From contig JAUJME010000015.1 in NCBI GenBank assembly GCA_030447005.1, forward strand, positions 1 through 17,558: a stretch of DNA of 17,558 nucleotides. The letters run 5' to 3'. Both the position numbers and the translations under genes were made by a program. Below, piece by piece: positions 1 through 7,005 of this stretch. Position 1 is the first letter of the stretch; each line of letters starts with the position of its first letter. The DNA comes from Solirubrobacteraceae bacterium. GTDB taxonomy: Bacteria > Actinomycetota > Thermoleophilia > Solirubrobacterales > Solirubrobacteraceae. The notes under the pieces were generated by a model. It was not told where the DNA came from, ran no database searches, and saw only the letters and a program-made list of their open reading frames with translations.

Positions 1-484
1 GGCGGCGGAAGCGCGTCTCGACGTCCTGGAGGCCGTGGTGCTTCTCGGGCGGCGGGGCGAGCGACTTCGCCAGCACCGCGAAGTCCTCGACGCGGATCGA
101 CAGCTCGCCGCGGCGCGAGCGGAAGACGAGCCCGTCGACGCCGATCAGGTCGCCCAGGTCGAGCGAAAGGAGCCGGCCGAAGCGCTCCTCCCCGAGGACG
201 TCGAGCTGGGCGTGCAGCTGGACGCGGCCGCTGCGGTCGACGAGGTCGAGGAACGCGGCCTTGCCCTGGCCGCGGCGGGCGGCGAGGCGCCCGGCGACCC
301 GGGCGCGCGCGTCGGAGTCCTCCCCCGCCGGCAGGTCGGCGTGCGGCGCCTTGACCGCCTCGATGGGCGTGACGCCCGGATAGGCGTGCGGGAAGGGGTC
401 GATCCCCTCGGCGCGCAGCGCGTCGAGCTTGCGCCGCCGCGCGGCGAGGAGGTCGGACGCGCCTTCGTCGCCGGCCGTGGCCAT
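1..484 (-). CDS. lysS: Lysyl-tRNA synthetase, class II, N-terminal part (cut by window edge)
   Basis: This is the 5' part of lysS, which charges tRNA-Lys with lysine in the cytoplasm; the 3' part lies beyond base 1. The start ATG gives MATAGDEGASDLLAARRRKL, followed by an OB-fold anticodon-binding domain. Visible family features are GRLAARRGQGKAAFLDLVD, an OB-fold strand segment; LGDLIGVDGLVFRSRRGEL; and HHGLQDVETRFRR, matching the 'HGLTDVETRYRQRY' stretch that leads into the catalytic core. About 161 residues of roughly 490-500 are present, so class II motifs 1-3 are not visible. The start lies 19 nt after the greA stop on the same strand, so the two are probably co-transcribed; no -10 element is seen before it. 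Function is assigned by family; the homology is clear. Confidence 0.93.
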   Translation of the reverse strand, partial: MATAGDEGASDLLAARRRKLDALRAEGIDPFPHAYPGVTPIEAVKAPHADLPAGEDSDARARVAGRLAARRGQGKAAFLDLVDRSGRVQLHAQLDVLGEERFGRLLSLDLGDLIGVDGLVFRSRRGELSIRVEDFAVLAKSLAPPPEKHHGLQDVETRFRR

Positions 485-503
485 CCGCGCCGCGGACCCG
501 CCG

Positions 504-983
504 CTAGCCGACGTCGATCTTGGTGATCTTGAGCCGGCGCACCGTGCCGTTGGGGAGCGACACCGACACGGTCTCATTGCGCTTGTGACCGAGCAGCGCC
601 TTGCCGACCGGCGACTCGTTGGAGAGCCGGTTGGCGCTCGGGTCGGCCTCCGTCGAGCCGACGATCGAGTAGGTGAGCGTCTTGCCCTTCTCCTCGTCCT
701 TGACGGTGACCACGGAGCCGACGCGCACGACGTCGGAGCTCAGCTCGGACTGGTCGATCACCGAGGCGGAGCGCAGCTTGTCCTCGAGCGTCGCGATGCG
801 CGACTCGAGCATGGCCTGCTCGTTCTTGGCGTCGTCGTACTCGGAGTTCTCGGAGATGTCCCCGAACTCGCGGGCCTCCTTGATGCGCTCGGCGACCTCG
901 CGACGCTTCTCCGTCGAGAGGTACTCGATCTCCTCCTTGAGCTTCTCCAGGCCCTCGGGGGTGAGGATGACGTCCTTCTGCAT
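504..983 (-). CDS. greA: Transcription elongation factor GreA
   Basis: GreA enters the RNA polymerase secondary channel and stimulates cleavage of backtracked transcripts. The 159-residue length is typical. Residues 1-75 form the coiled-coil arm; the tip carries the acidic pair D42 and E45 in FGDISENSEYDDAKNEQ, as in the Mg2+-coordinating DxxE tip of the family. The FKBP-like C-terminal domain follows, with SNESPVGKALLGHKRNETV. The start ATG is favoured by the usual N-terminus (MQKDVILTPEG) and by an AGAAGGA Shine-Dalgarno-like run 11 nt upstream (complement of 995-1001). The gene lies between dusB (87 nt away, with a terminator in the gap) and lysS (19 nt). Its 5' leader holds competing hairpins, described separately. 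Identification is secure. Confidence 0.97.
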   Translation of the reverse strand: MQKDVILTPEGLEKLKEEIEYLSTEKRREVAERIKEAREFGDISENSEYDDAKNEQAMLESRIATLEDKLRSASVIDQSELSSDVVRVGSVVTVKDEEKGKTLTYSIVGSTEADPSANRLSNESPVGKALLGHKRNETVSVSLPNGTVRRLKITKIDVG

Positions 984-1020
984 GGGGTGACGCGTCCTTC
1001 TTCAAGCGGGGGGCGGGACG

Positions 1021-1044
1021 AAAAAATCCCGCACAGGGGCGGGA
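1021..1044 (-). terminator. Intrinsic terminator between dusB and greA
   Basis: On the minus strand TCCCGC (1044-1039) pairs with GCGGGA (1032-1027) around the six-base loop CCCTGT. Six consecutive T follow at 1026-1021. This is the standard form of a rho-independent terminator and lies 27 nt past the dusB stop. A second TCCCGC at 1018-1013 could pair with the same GCGGGA, giving an alternative hairpin that would disrupt the terminator. The greA start is 37 nt further on, so any greA transcript beginning upstream of 1044 carries this structure in its leader. Confidence 0.75.
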
Positions 1045-1054
1045 GCGGTCGCTC

Positions 1055-1060
1055 AGGGTA
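1055..1060 (-). promoter_or_regulatory. Possible -10 element for greA-lysS
   Basis: TACCCT on the minus strand matches TANNNT and lies in the dusB-greA gap just upstream of the hairpin. If used, transcription would begin near 1048 and the terminator would form from about the fifth base of the RNA. No convincing -35 box is present 17 nt upstream, so this is tentative. It is the only TANNNT seen in the gap. Confidence 0.3.
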
Positions 1061-1070
1061 GCAGGGGTCC

Positions 1071-2063
1071 CTAGGCCTCTTGCAGGGTTCTCAGCCCATC
1101 GATGACCCGGCGCTGCTCGTCGAGCGTCTCGGCCCGCTGGAGGGCGTCCTGGGTGCTCCGCGGGGCGCCGATGCGCTCGACGTACCAGGGGTGGAACTTG
1201 CGCAGGTAGCGAACCGCCCGGTCGGGCCCGAGGTGCTCGCCGGCGCGCTCGAGCACCCACGTCCACTCCGCGATGATCTCGTCGCGGCCGGGCTCGGCGT
1301 CGCGGGCGCCGAGCAGGCGCTCGAACAGCCACGGGTTGCCGAGCGCCCCGCGGGCGAGCATCACCGCGGCGGCGCCCGTGTACTCGAACACCCAGCGGAC
1401 GTGATCGGCCTCGTGCAGGCCGCCCGAGACGATCACCGGGACCGGGAGCGCCTCCACGAGCTCGGCGGCGAGGTCGTAGTCCGGCGTGCCGGAGTGGCGC
1501 ACGGCGGCCGAGCGCGGGTGGAAGGTGAGCCCCGCCACGCCGGCCTCCTCGACGAGCCGGCGGGCGACGTCGACGCCCTCGCGCTGGCCCGGGCGCCGGG
1601 AGGCGCGCAGCTTGACGGTGACCGGCAGGCCCGAGCCCTCCTGCGCGGCGCGCGCGACGGCGACCGCCGTGTCGGGGTCGGCGAGCAGCGCCGCCCCCGC
1701 GCCCGTCTTCATGACCTTGGGGACCGGGCAGCCCATGTTGAGGTCGATGAGGTCCGCCCCCGCCTCGGCGGCGACCGCGGCGGCGGAGCGCATCACGTCC
1801 GGGTCCTGGCCGAAGAGCTGGATCGCGACCGGCCCGGCCTCCTTCTCCTCCGGGACCACGCGCAGCAGCTCGGTGAGCGTGCGCTCGTTGCCGTAGTGGA
1901 TCGCGAAGCTCGAGACCATCTCGGAGACCGCGAGGCCCGCCCCGAAGCGCTTGGCCTGGAGGCGCACGAACCAGTTGCCGATCCCGGCGAGCGGCGCGAG
2001 CACCACCCGGTTGGGGATGGTCACGCCGCCGAGGGTCCAGGGGTCGGTGAGCGAGCGGGTCAC
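1071..2063 (-). CDS. dusB: tRNA-dihydrouridine synthase, DusB family
   Basis: This FMN-dependent, NADPH-using enzyme reduces uridine to dihydrouridine in the D-loop of tRNA. The protein has 330 residues, the family length. An N-terminal TIM barrel carries LAPLAGIGN (residues 22-30) and DLNMGCPVPKVMKTGAGAAL, with the catalytic proton donor Cys112. It also has TVKLRA (149-154), FHPRSAAVRHSG (181-192), the FMN phosphate-binding VSGGL (212-216) and ARGALGNPWLF (237-247). The C-terminal helical domain contains RYLRKFHPWY. The start is a GTG overlapping the upstream stop in GTGA (2063-2060), implying translational coupling to the DUF2142 gene; downstream is an intrinsic terminator. dusB next to lysS is a known arrangement in Bacillus. 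The DusB subgroup is less certain than the Dus family. Confidence 0.93.
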   Translation of the reverse strand: MTRSLTDPWTLGGVTIPNRVVLAPLAGIGNWFVRLQAKRFGAGLAVSEMVSSFAIHYGNERTLTELLRVVPEEKEAGPVAIQLFGQDPDVMRSAAAVAAEAGADLIDLNMGCPVPKVMKTGAGAALLADPDTAVAVARAAQEGSGLPVTVKLRASRRPGQREGVDVARRLVEEAGVAGLTFHPRSAAVRHSGTPDYDLAAELVEALPVPVIVSGGLHEADHVRWVFEYTGAAAVMLARGALGNPWLFERLLGARDAEPGRDEIIAEWTWVLERAGEHLGPDRAVRYLRKFHPWYVERIGAPRSTQDALQRAETLDEQRRVIDGLRTLQEA

Positions 2064-3514
2064 TCCCTGATTGTGACGCGCGCGGCGTTCGCGGCCAGCA
2101 CGGCGCCGGCCAGCGCGCACAGCGCCCAGGGCAGCCACCCGCCCGGCGGCGCCCACTCCGCCGCGCCGGAGAACCAGACGGGGCCGTCGATCCCGACCGC
2201 CGAGCGCCGCGCGTTGAACCACCACGCAGCGAGCTGCGCGGCGGCGAGGACGCCGCCCGCCGCGGCGAGCAGCCGCGCGGACGGCGGGCGCCGCGCCGCG
2301 AGCTCCCCGGCCAGCAGGGGCAGCGCGGCGAGGACGGGCAGGACGTGGCGGCCCTGGAGGCCGAAGCCGGTGTGGCGGATGACGAGGACGTAGAGCGCGA
2401 CCGGCAGCGCGGCAGCGGCCGCCACCGCGGCCAGCAGGGCGAGGCGGCGCGGGCGCGGGGCGGCGCGCAGGCCGAGGGCGAGGAGCCCGAGGGCGACGGC
2501 GGCCCAGGCCAGCAGCACGAGGCCGGGAAGGTCGTACTCGAGGTAGCCGAAGCGGCCGATCAGCTCGGGCGAGGAGTCGCGAAACTGGCCGATCCCGCCC
2601 CGCAACCCGGAGCGCGGGTTGACGAGCGAGAGGATGACCTCCGGCCCCTGCGCCGCCTCCCACAGCCGGTTGCCGGCCACCGCGGCGAGGAGCGCCGCCG
2701 CCGTCGCCGCCGCCGCGGATCCGCCCTCGCGCACGACCCGCACCGTGCCCGCGCGTCCCGCGAGCACCGGCACCACGGCGAGCAGGAGGACGGCCCACAG
2801 CGGGCCGGTCGACCGGCTGAGCGCGAGGACGGCGCCCGCCGCCGCGGCGAGCGCCCACGCCCCCGCGGGTGCGCCCCCGCGCGCGATCCGGACGAGCGCC
2901 GCGGCGAAGGCGATGCCGCCCGCGATCTCGAGGCCGCTGCCGTTGAGGGTCGCCGCCGAGAACAGCGCCATCGGCGTCACCGCGACGAGCAGCCCGAGCA
3001 GCGGCGCGCCCGGGCCGAGCGCCCAGGCCGCGGCGAGCAGGAGCGCGAGCGCGGGCAGCGCACCGGCGACCCGCGCCAGCCGGACGCCGCCGGCGGGGCC
3101 TTCGGCCGCTTCCACCGCCACGGACGGCAGGGCGTACGGGAGCGGCTGGTAGGTGCCGACCGTGGTGACGAGGCCGCCGGCCGGGACGGGCACCGGCGAG
3201 GCGCGCTCCAGGCAGGCCGCCGTCGCCCGCGGGTCGCGGACGTAGCAGTCGGGCAGCGGGGCCAGCCGCCCGGCCACCCGCACGGCGCGCGTCGACTGGT
3301 CCACCCACGCGACCTGGCGCGCCGCGACGTCGGCGGCCAGGCCGGGCGGCGGCGCGACCCGCGCCGGCACACCGGACCAGTCACCTTGCGCGGCGCCGAG
3401 CGCGCGGACGTAGTGCGCCGCCTCGTCGGGCGCCGCGAACGGCGGGTTGCCCACCACCCACGCCGCCAGCAGCAGCGCCCAGCCCGCCGCCAGCGACGCG
3501 AGCGCGCGCCTCAA
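2060..3514 (-). CDS. DUF2142-type polytopic membrane protein, putative GT-C-like
   Basis: This 484-residue protein has an N-terminal hydrophobic segment (about 8-23), a roughly 120-residue extracytoplasmic loop, and about eight to ten further membrane segments. PPFAAPDEAAHYVRA (25-39) matches the PDE..H..R signature after the first helix of DUF2142 proteins. This motif resembles the acidic first loop of GT-C glycosyltransferases that use polyprenyl-linked sugars. A GRH motif (388-390, LQGRHVLPVLAALP) also fits the family. Substrate and activity are unknown. No ATG is available at the expected start. A TTG overlapping the coaX stop in TTGA (3514-3511) keeps the first helix intact, whereas later GTG codons would cut it. 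It is coupled at both ends, to coaX and to dusB by GTGA. A cell-envelope role is inference. Confidence 0.8.
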   Translation of the reverse strand: MRRALASLAAGWALLLAAWVVGNPPFAAPDEAAHYVRALGAAQGDWSGVPARVAPPPGLAADVAARQVAWVDQSTRAVRVAGRLAPLPDCYVRDPRATAACLERASPVPVPAGGLVTTVGTYQPLPYALPSVAVEAAEGPAGGVRLARVAGALPALALLLAAAWALGPGAPLLGLLVAVTPMALFSAATLNGSGLEIAGGIAFAAALVRIARGGAPAGAWALAAAAGAVLALSRSTGPLWAVLLLAVVPVLAGRAGTVRVVREGGSAAAATAAALLAAVAGNRLWEAAQGPEVILSLVNPRSGLRGGIGQFRDSSPELIGRFGYLEYDLPGLVLLAWAAVALGLLALGLRAAPRPRRLALLAAVAAAAALPVALYVLVIRHTGFGLQGRHVLPVLAALPLLAGELAARRPPSARLLAAAGGVLAAAQLAAWWFNARRSAVGIDGPVWFSGAAEWAPPGGWLPWALCALAGAVLAANAARVTIRE

Positions 3515-4287
3515 CCGCGCTCGTCCCGGTTGCGCTCCCAGATCAGGCGCAGGCCGGTGAGGGTCAGCATGTCGTCGACCTCGTCGATCGACTCGCAGAA
3601 CGGGACGATGGTGCCGGCCAGCCCGCCCGTCGCGATCACCTCGGTCTCCTCCCCGAGCTCCGCGCGCAGCCGCGCGACCATCCCGTCGACCATCGCCGCA
3701 TAGCCGTAGACCACCCCGGAGCGGATCGCGTCGATCGTGGTCTTGCCGACCAGCCCGCGGGGCTCGCCGAGCTCGATCTTGGGCAGCGCCGCCGCGCGTT
3801 CCGTGAGCGCCTCGAGCGAGATCTCGACGCCGGGGAAGATGATGCCGCCGAGGTACTCGCCGTCGGCGGAGACCACGTCGAAGGTGACCGCCGTGCCGAA
3901 GTCGACGACCACGCAGGCGCCGTCGACGAGCGCGTAGCCCGCGATCGCGTTGACCAGGCGGTCGGGCCCGATCTCGCGCGGGTTCTCGTAGCGCAGCGGC
4001 ATCCCCGTCCGCACGCCCGGCCCCACGACGCGCATCGGGTGGCCGAGGTAGCGCGACGCCATCACCGTCCACTCCGGCTGCAGCTGCGGGACCGTCGAGG
4101 AGACGATCGACGCGTCGATGTCCTCGAAGGAGAGCCCGCGCAGCAGCAGCAGGTTGCGCAGGGCGGCGCCCAGCTCGTCGGCCGTCGACTCGCGGACCGT
4201 CGCGAAGCGCCAGTGCTGCTGGAGGTCGGCGCCGTCGAAGGTGCCGATGTGGGTCTGCGTGTTGCCGGCGTCGACGACCAGGAGCAT
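3511..4287 (-). CDS. coaX: Type III pantothenate kinase
   Basis: CoaX phosphorylates pantothenate in the first step of coenzyme A synthesis; type III enzymes have the ASKHA fold and need a monovalent cation. The 258-residue length is typical. Visible motifs are the nucleotide-binding DAGNTQTHIG (6-15), GPDR (107-110) with catalytic Asp109, DFGTAVTFDVVSADGEYLGG (129-148), FPG (151-153) and the adenosine-binding IATGGL (218-223). An ATG 27 bases upstream (4314) would add MASEHTSRP and overlap the divergent GST start; 4287 fits family N-termini and the -10 element better. A CATACT -10 ends 9 nt before this ATG and no Shine-Dalgarno is seen, so the mRNA is probably leaderless. The stop overlaps the downstream TTG start. 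Confidence 0.96.
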   Translation of the reverse strand: MLLVVDAGNTQTHIGTFDGADLQQHWRFATVRESTADELGAALRNLLLLRGLSFEDIDASIVSSTVPQLQPEWTVMASRYLGHPMRVVGPGVRTGMPLRYENPREIGPDRLVNAIAGYALVDGACVVVDFGTAVTFDVVSADGEYLGGIIFPGVEISLEALTERAAALPKIELGEPRGLVGKTTIDAIRSGVVYGYAAMVDGMVARLRAELGEETEVIATGGLAGTIVPFCESIDEVDDMLTLTGLRLIWERNRDERG

Positions 4288-4296
4288 CGGGCGAGA

Positions 4297-4304
4297 AGTA
4301 TGCT
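4297..4304. promoter_or_regulatory. Overlapping divergent -10 elements for coaX and the GST-like gene
   Basis: The 8-bp core AGTATGCT contains TATGCT on the plus strand (4299-4304), ending 8 nt before the GST ATG. On the minus strand it contains CATACT (4302-4297), ending 9 nt before the coaX ATG. The two starts are only 25 bp apart, so both promoters must sit here and compete for RNA polymerase. Expected start sites at +7 fall within about 3 nt of each ATG, so both mRNAs would be leaderless or nearly so. No clear -35 boxes are visible. Confidence 0.55.
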
Positions 4305-4312
4305 CGCTCGCC

Positions 4313-5059
4313 ATGGACGCGACCCTCTACGCCGTCCCGGGGTCGCATCCCTGCGCGACGGTGGAGCGGGCGCTCGAGCTCAAGGGGATCGCGTACCGGC
4401 GCGTCGACCTCTTGCCGGGGCTCCACAAGCTCGCCCAACGCCGGCGCTTCGGCGCGGCGACCGTCCCGGGGCTCGAGATCGGCGGCGAGCGGCTGATCGG
4501 CTCGCGGCCGATCGTGCGGCGCATCGACGAGCTCGTCCCGGACCCCCCGCTGCGCCCGCACGACGCCCACCTGCGCGCGGAGGCCGAGCGCGCCGAGGAG
4601 TGGGGCGACGAGGTCCTGCAGTCCGTCGTGCGCCGGCTGAGCTGGGCGGTGCTCCGCCGCGCGCCCGCCGCCATGGACTCCTACACCGCCGGCGCGCAGC
4701 TGCCCATCCCGCCGCGGATCGCCGCGCTGGCCGGCCCGCCCGCCGCGGCGCTGAGCGCCCGCCTCAACGGCGCGTCGGATCCCAACGTGCGCGCCGACCT
4801 GATCAACCTGCCGCGCCATCTCGACCGGATCGACGGGTGGATCGCCGCCGGCGTCCTCGGCGGCGAGCAGCCCAACGCGGCCGACCTCCAGATCGCGTCG
4901 AGCCTGCGCCTCGCGCTCACCTTCGGCGACCTCGTGCCCGTGATCGACCCGCGCCCGGCCGGCCGCCTCGCCCGCGCGCAGTTCCCGGAGTTCCCGGGCC
5001 ACGTGCCCGCGGGCACGCTGCCTAGCGCGTGGCTGCCCGCCGCTGCGGACGCAGCGTGA
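4313..5059 (+). CDS. Glutathione S-transferase-like protein
   Basis: The protein has 248 residues. Its N-terminal thioredoxin-fold domain (1-76) opens with LYAVPGSHPCATVERALELKG, where S11-x-x-C14 sits at the redox or thiol-activating position. It continues to the cis-proline signature ATVPGLEI (Pro52) and a GSRPIVRRIDEL segment (Ser64) that in GSTs binds the gamma-glutamyl group. An all-helical domain follows (80-245), with NAADLQIASSLRLAL like the N-capping region of GST C domains. Actinobacteria generally lack glutathione, so the thiol partner is unknown and the protein may be a non-GST thioredoxin-fold relative. Its -10 is shared with coaX. The 3' end overlaps the convergent beta-helix gene by 38 bp. 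Family is fairly sure; substrate unknown. Confidence 0.8.
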   Translation: MDATLYAVPGSHPCATVERALELKGIAYRRVDLLPGLHKLAQRRRFGAATVPGLEIGGERLIGSRPIVRRIDELVPDPPLRPHDAHLRAEAERAEEWGDEVLQSVVRRLSWAVLRRAPAAMDSYTAGAQLPIPPRIAALAGPPAAALSARLNGASDPNVRADLINLPRHLDRIDGWIAAGVLGGEQPNAADLQIASSLRLALTFGDLVPVIDPRPAGRLARAQFPEFPGHVPAGTLPSAWLPAAADAA

Positions 5060-6965
5060 CCGGCACGGTGGTCGCCCGGCGCACGCCCTGGCCGTCGACC
5101 GCGGCGGTCCGGACGAGCACGCGCAGGCGCGTGTGCCGGCGCAGGTAGGCCCGCGCCGGCCGGGAGATCCGCACGCTGACCCGCCGCGTCTCCCCCGGCG
5201 CCAGCGAGACGCGCGCCGAGCCGACGGGCACCCGCGCCTGGCCGCGCGCGAGCGTCGCCTGGAGGCCGAGGTCGCCCGTGCAGCGGGCGACCGTGGCGGT
5301 CGCGCAGCCGACGAGCAGCCGCGCGCGGCCCGTCGTCCGCGAGACGGTCGCCTGCCCGGCGAGCACCACGATGCCCGCGAACGGTCGCTGCCGGCTCCCG
5401 CCGTCCCCGCCGTCGCCGTCGCCGCCGCCGCTCCCGCCCCCGCTCCCGCCGCCCCCGCCCCCGCCCCCGCCGGGGCCGGGCGCGAGCTCGAGGACGAGCC
5501 CGAGGTTGTCGAAGTAGGCGTCGGCGTAGCTGCCGCCCGGCGCCTTGTAGGCGAGCAGCGAGACCTCGATGGAGCGGGTCAGGCTCGGCACGGCGGCCGA
5601 GGTGGAGCGCGGGAGCAGCGTCGTGGCGTTGGCGCGCGCGGCGGCGTCGACCGGGCCGAGCTCGAGCATCCCGAGCGTGACGCCGGACGGGCCCCGGAAG
5701 ACCGCGCGCACCGTCGGCAGGTCGCCGTCGCCGCGGTAGCCGCCGAGCAGGCCCGAGAGCGTCGCCCGCGCGACGCCCGCGTCGATGCGCTCCGCACTCG
5801 CGCCCACGTCGACGACCTGGGTGGCGGCGGCGTCGCCGCCCGGGCCGCCGCTGAAGAAGCGCTCCCCGCCGCCGAGCGTGGCCGCCTGGCGCGCGGTGGG
5901 GAACGGATCGCTCCCGTAGGCGACCGTCTCGAAGCCGCCGGTCAGCGACCACCCCGGGATCGCCGTCGCCCCGGCGGACTCCGCGTCGGGGTTCTCGAGC
6001 AGGTTGCCGGCCGGCGCGGGCGCCGGCGGCGGCTGGCGCTCGTAGGCGCCGACGTCGCGCCGCGCGCGCCCGTCGCCGTCGCCGTCGGCGGCGCGGACCT
6101 CGCCGTCGAGGTCGGCCTGCGGCTCGGAGCCGTCGACCTCACCAGCGCGCGGCCGGTCGATGGCCAGCGGCGCCGGGTTGCCGCGCTCGACCAGGCGCGA
6201 GTCGGCCGCGAGCCGCGGGTCGGTCGCCGAGACGAACCCGGGCTCGCCGAAGACCGGCTCGGCGACCTCGGCGCCCGCCGCGGCGCCCGCCAGGTTCGAG
6301 TAGGCGGCGCTCGTCTCGCCGCCCGGGTCCTCCTGCAGCGAGACCAGGTGGCCGGAGCCCACGATCGAGGAGTCCAGCGACAACCGGCCGGTCCCCTCCC
6401 CCGAGCAGCCCGCGCGCCCGCCGGCGCGGGTGCTGCCGAGGACGGTCACGTGGCGGGCCTCGAGCGTCGAGCAGCGGGCTTCGAGCGCCGAGCGCGTCCC
6501 TCCGGCGTCGAGCAGGACGTCGTCGAGCACGAGCGGCGCGCCCGGCAGGGCGAGGACGGCCGCTGCACCGTCCGGCCCGTCGCCCGTCACCCGCACGGAG
6601 CGCACGTGCCCCGAGGCCTCGAGACCGCCGCCGCTGCCGACGCGGAACGTCGCCTCGCGCAGCACGACGCGGGCGCCGTCGAGCCGCAGCGGGCCCGGCA
6701 GAACGGTGCTGCCGGCGCCGGCGCCGACGACGTCGAGGCGCTCCGCGCTCGAGTAGGCGGCGCCCGCGGCGCCCGGGACGGTCCCGGCCGGCAGCCGCAC
6801 CACGTCGGGCTCGCCGTTGTCCTCCGCGGCGCGCAGCGCGTCGGCGAGCGTGGCGCAGCCCGCGTCGCGGTCGCCGACGGTGCAGCTCCGCCCCTCGGCC
6901 GGGGCGGCGAGCGCGAGGCCGGCGAGGAGCGCCGGCAGCCAGCCGGCGAGACGGTGAACGCGCAC
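5022..6965 (-). CDS. Secreted right-handed beta-helix protein with C-terminal beta-sandwich domain
   Basis: The 647-residue exported protein begins with a signal peptide (1 to about 24, RLAGWLPALLAGLALAAPAEG). Residues 28-310 look like a parallel beta-helix of the pectate-lyase or choice-of-anchor kind: repeated short strands, then DVGAYER (304-310), the conserved end of such domains. Residues 320-495 resemble a jelly-roll ligand-binding domain (NLLENPDAESAG, IPGWSL, YADAYFDNLGLVLE). A Gly-rich linker (about 497-523) leads to a beta-sandwich (527-643) with LLVGCA, RVSLAPGETRRVSVRIS and ATTVPVTLRP, a style common in secreted Thermoleophilia proteins. No catalytic residues were recognised. The start is a GTG with TACTCT 10 nt upstream. 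The gene lies 36 nt after folK and overlaps the GST gene by 38 bp at its 3' end. Confidence 0.82.
   Translation of the reverse strand: MRVHRLAGWLPALLAGLALAAPAEGRSCTVGDRDAGCATLADALRAAEDNGEPDVVRLPAGTVPGAAGAAYSSAERLDVVGAGAGSTVLPGPLRLDGARVVLREATFRVGSGGGLEASGHVRSVRVTGDGPDGAAAVLALPGAPLVLDDVLLDAGGTRSALEARCSTLEARHVTVLGSTRAGGRAGCSGEGTGRLSLDSSIVGSGHLVSLQEDPGGETSAAYSNLAGAAAGAEVAEPVFGEPGFVSATDPRLAADSRLVERGNPAPLAIDRPRAGEVDGSEPQADLDGEVRAADGDGDGRARRDVGAYERQPPPAPAPAGNLLENPDAESAGATAIPGWSLTGGFETVAYGSDPFPTARQAATLGGGERFFSGGPGGDAAATQVVDVGASAERIDAGVARATLSGLLGGYRGDGDLPTVRAVFRGPSGVTLGMLELGPVDAAARANATTLLPRSTSAAVPSLTRSIEVSLLAYKAPGGSYADAYFDNLGLVLELAPGPGGGGGGGGGSGGGSGGGDGDGGDGGSRQRPFAGIVVLAGQATVSRTTGRARLLVGCATATVARCTGDLGLQATLARGQARVPVGSARVSLAPGETRRVSVRISRPARAYLRRHTRLRVLVRTAAVDGQGVRRATTVPVTLRPQRRAATR
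5433..5468 (-). repeat. G-rich linker tract, possible G-quadruplex
   Basis: The coding (minus) strand has six runs of 3-5 G separated by 1-4 bases; on the plus strand the C runs lie at 5433-5435, 5437-5441, 5445-5447, 5452-5456, 5458-5462 and 5464-5468. It encodes the glycine-serine linker between the jelly-roll and beta-sandwich domains. The pattern satisfies the usual G-quadruplex rule on the mRNA-like strand. Confidence 0.6.
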
Positions 6966-6975
6966 TGAGTGAGCG

Positions 6976-7005
6976 AGAGTAGGCCGAGCCGACCCGGAGC
7001 GTCAG
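6976..7005 (-). promoter_or_regulatory. Promoter of the beta-helix gene
   Basis: On the minus strand CTGACG (7005-7000) lies 18 nt before TACTCT (6981-6976), which ends 10 nt before the GTG start. The -35 overlaps the folK stop codon. The predicted start site is within about 4 nt of the GTG, so the transcript would be nearly leaderless. No Shine-Dalgarno is visible. Confidence 0.5.

Noticed and set aside
4288..4314. Upstream ATG at 4314 as the coaX start
   Set aside because: It would add nine residues (MASEHTSRP) not seen in the family and overlap the GST start codon; the ATG at 4287 begins directly at the conserved nucleotide-binding strand and fits the -10 position.
5133..6968. A 611-codon plus-strand frame opposite the beta-helix gene
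   Set aside because: It is low in complexity and Arg/Ala-rich, with no signal peptide or motif, while the opposite strand encodes a signal peptide and DVGAYER. It is a shadow frame.
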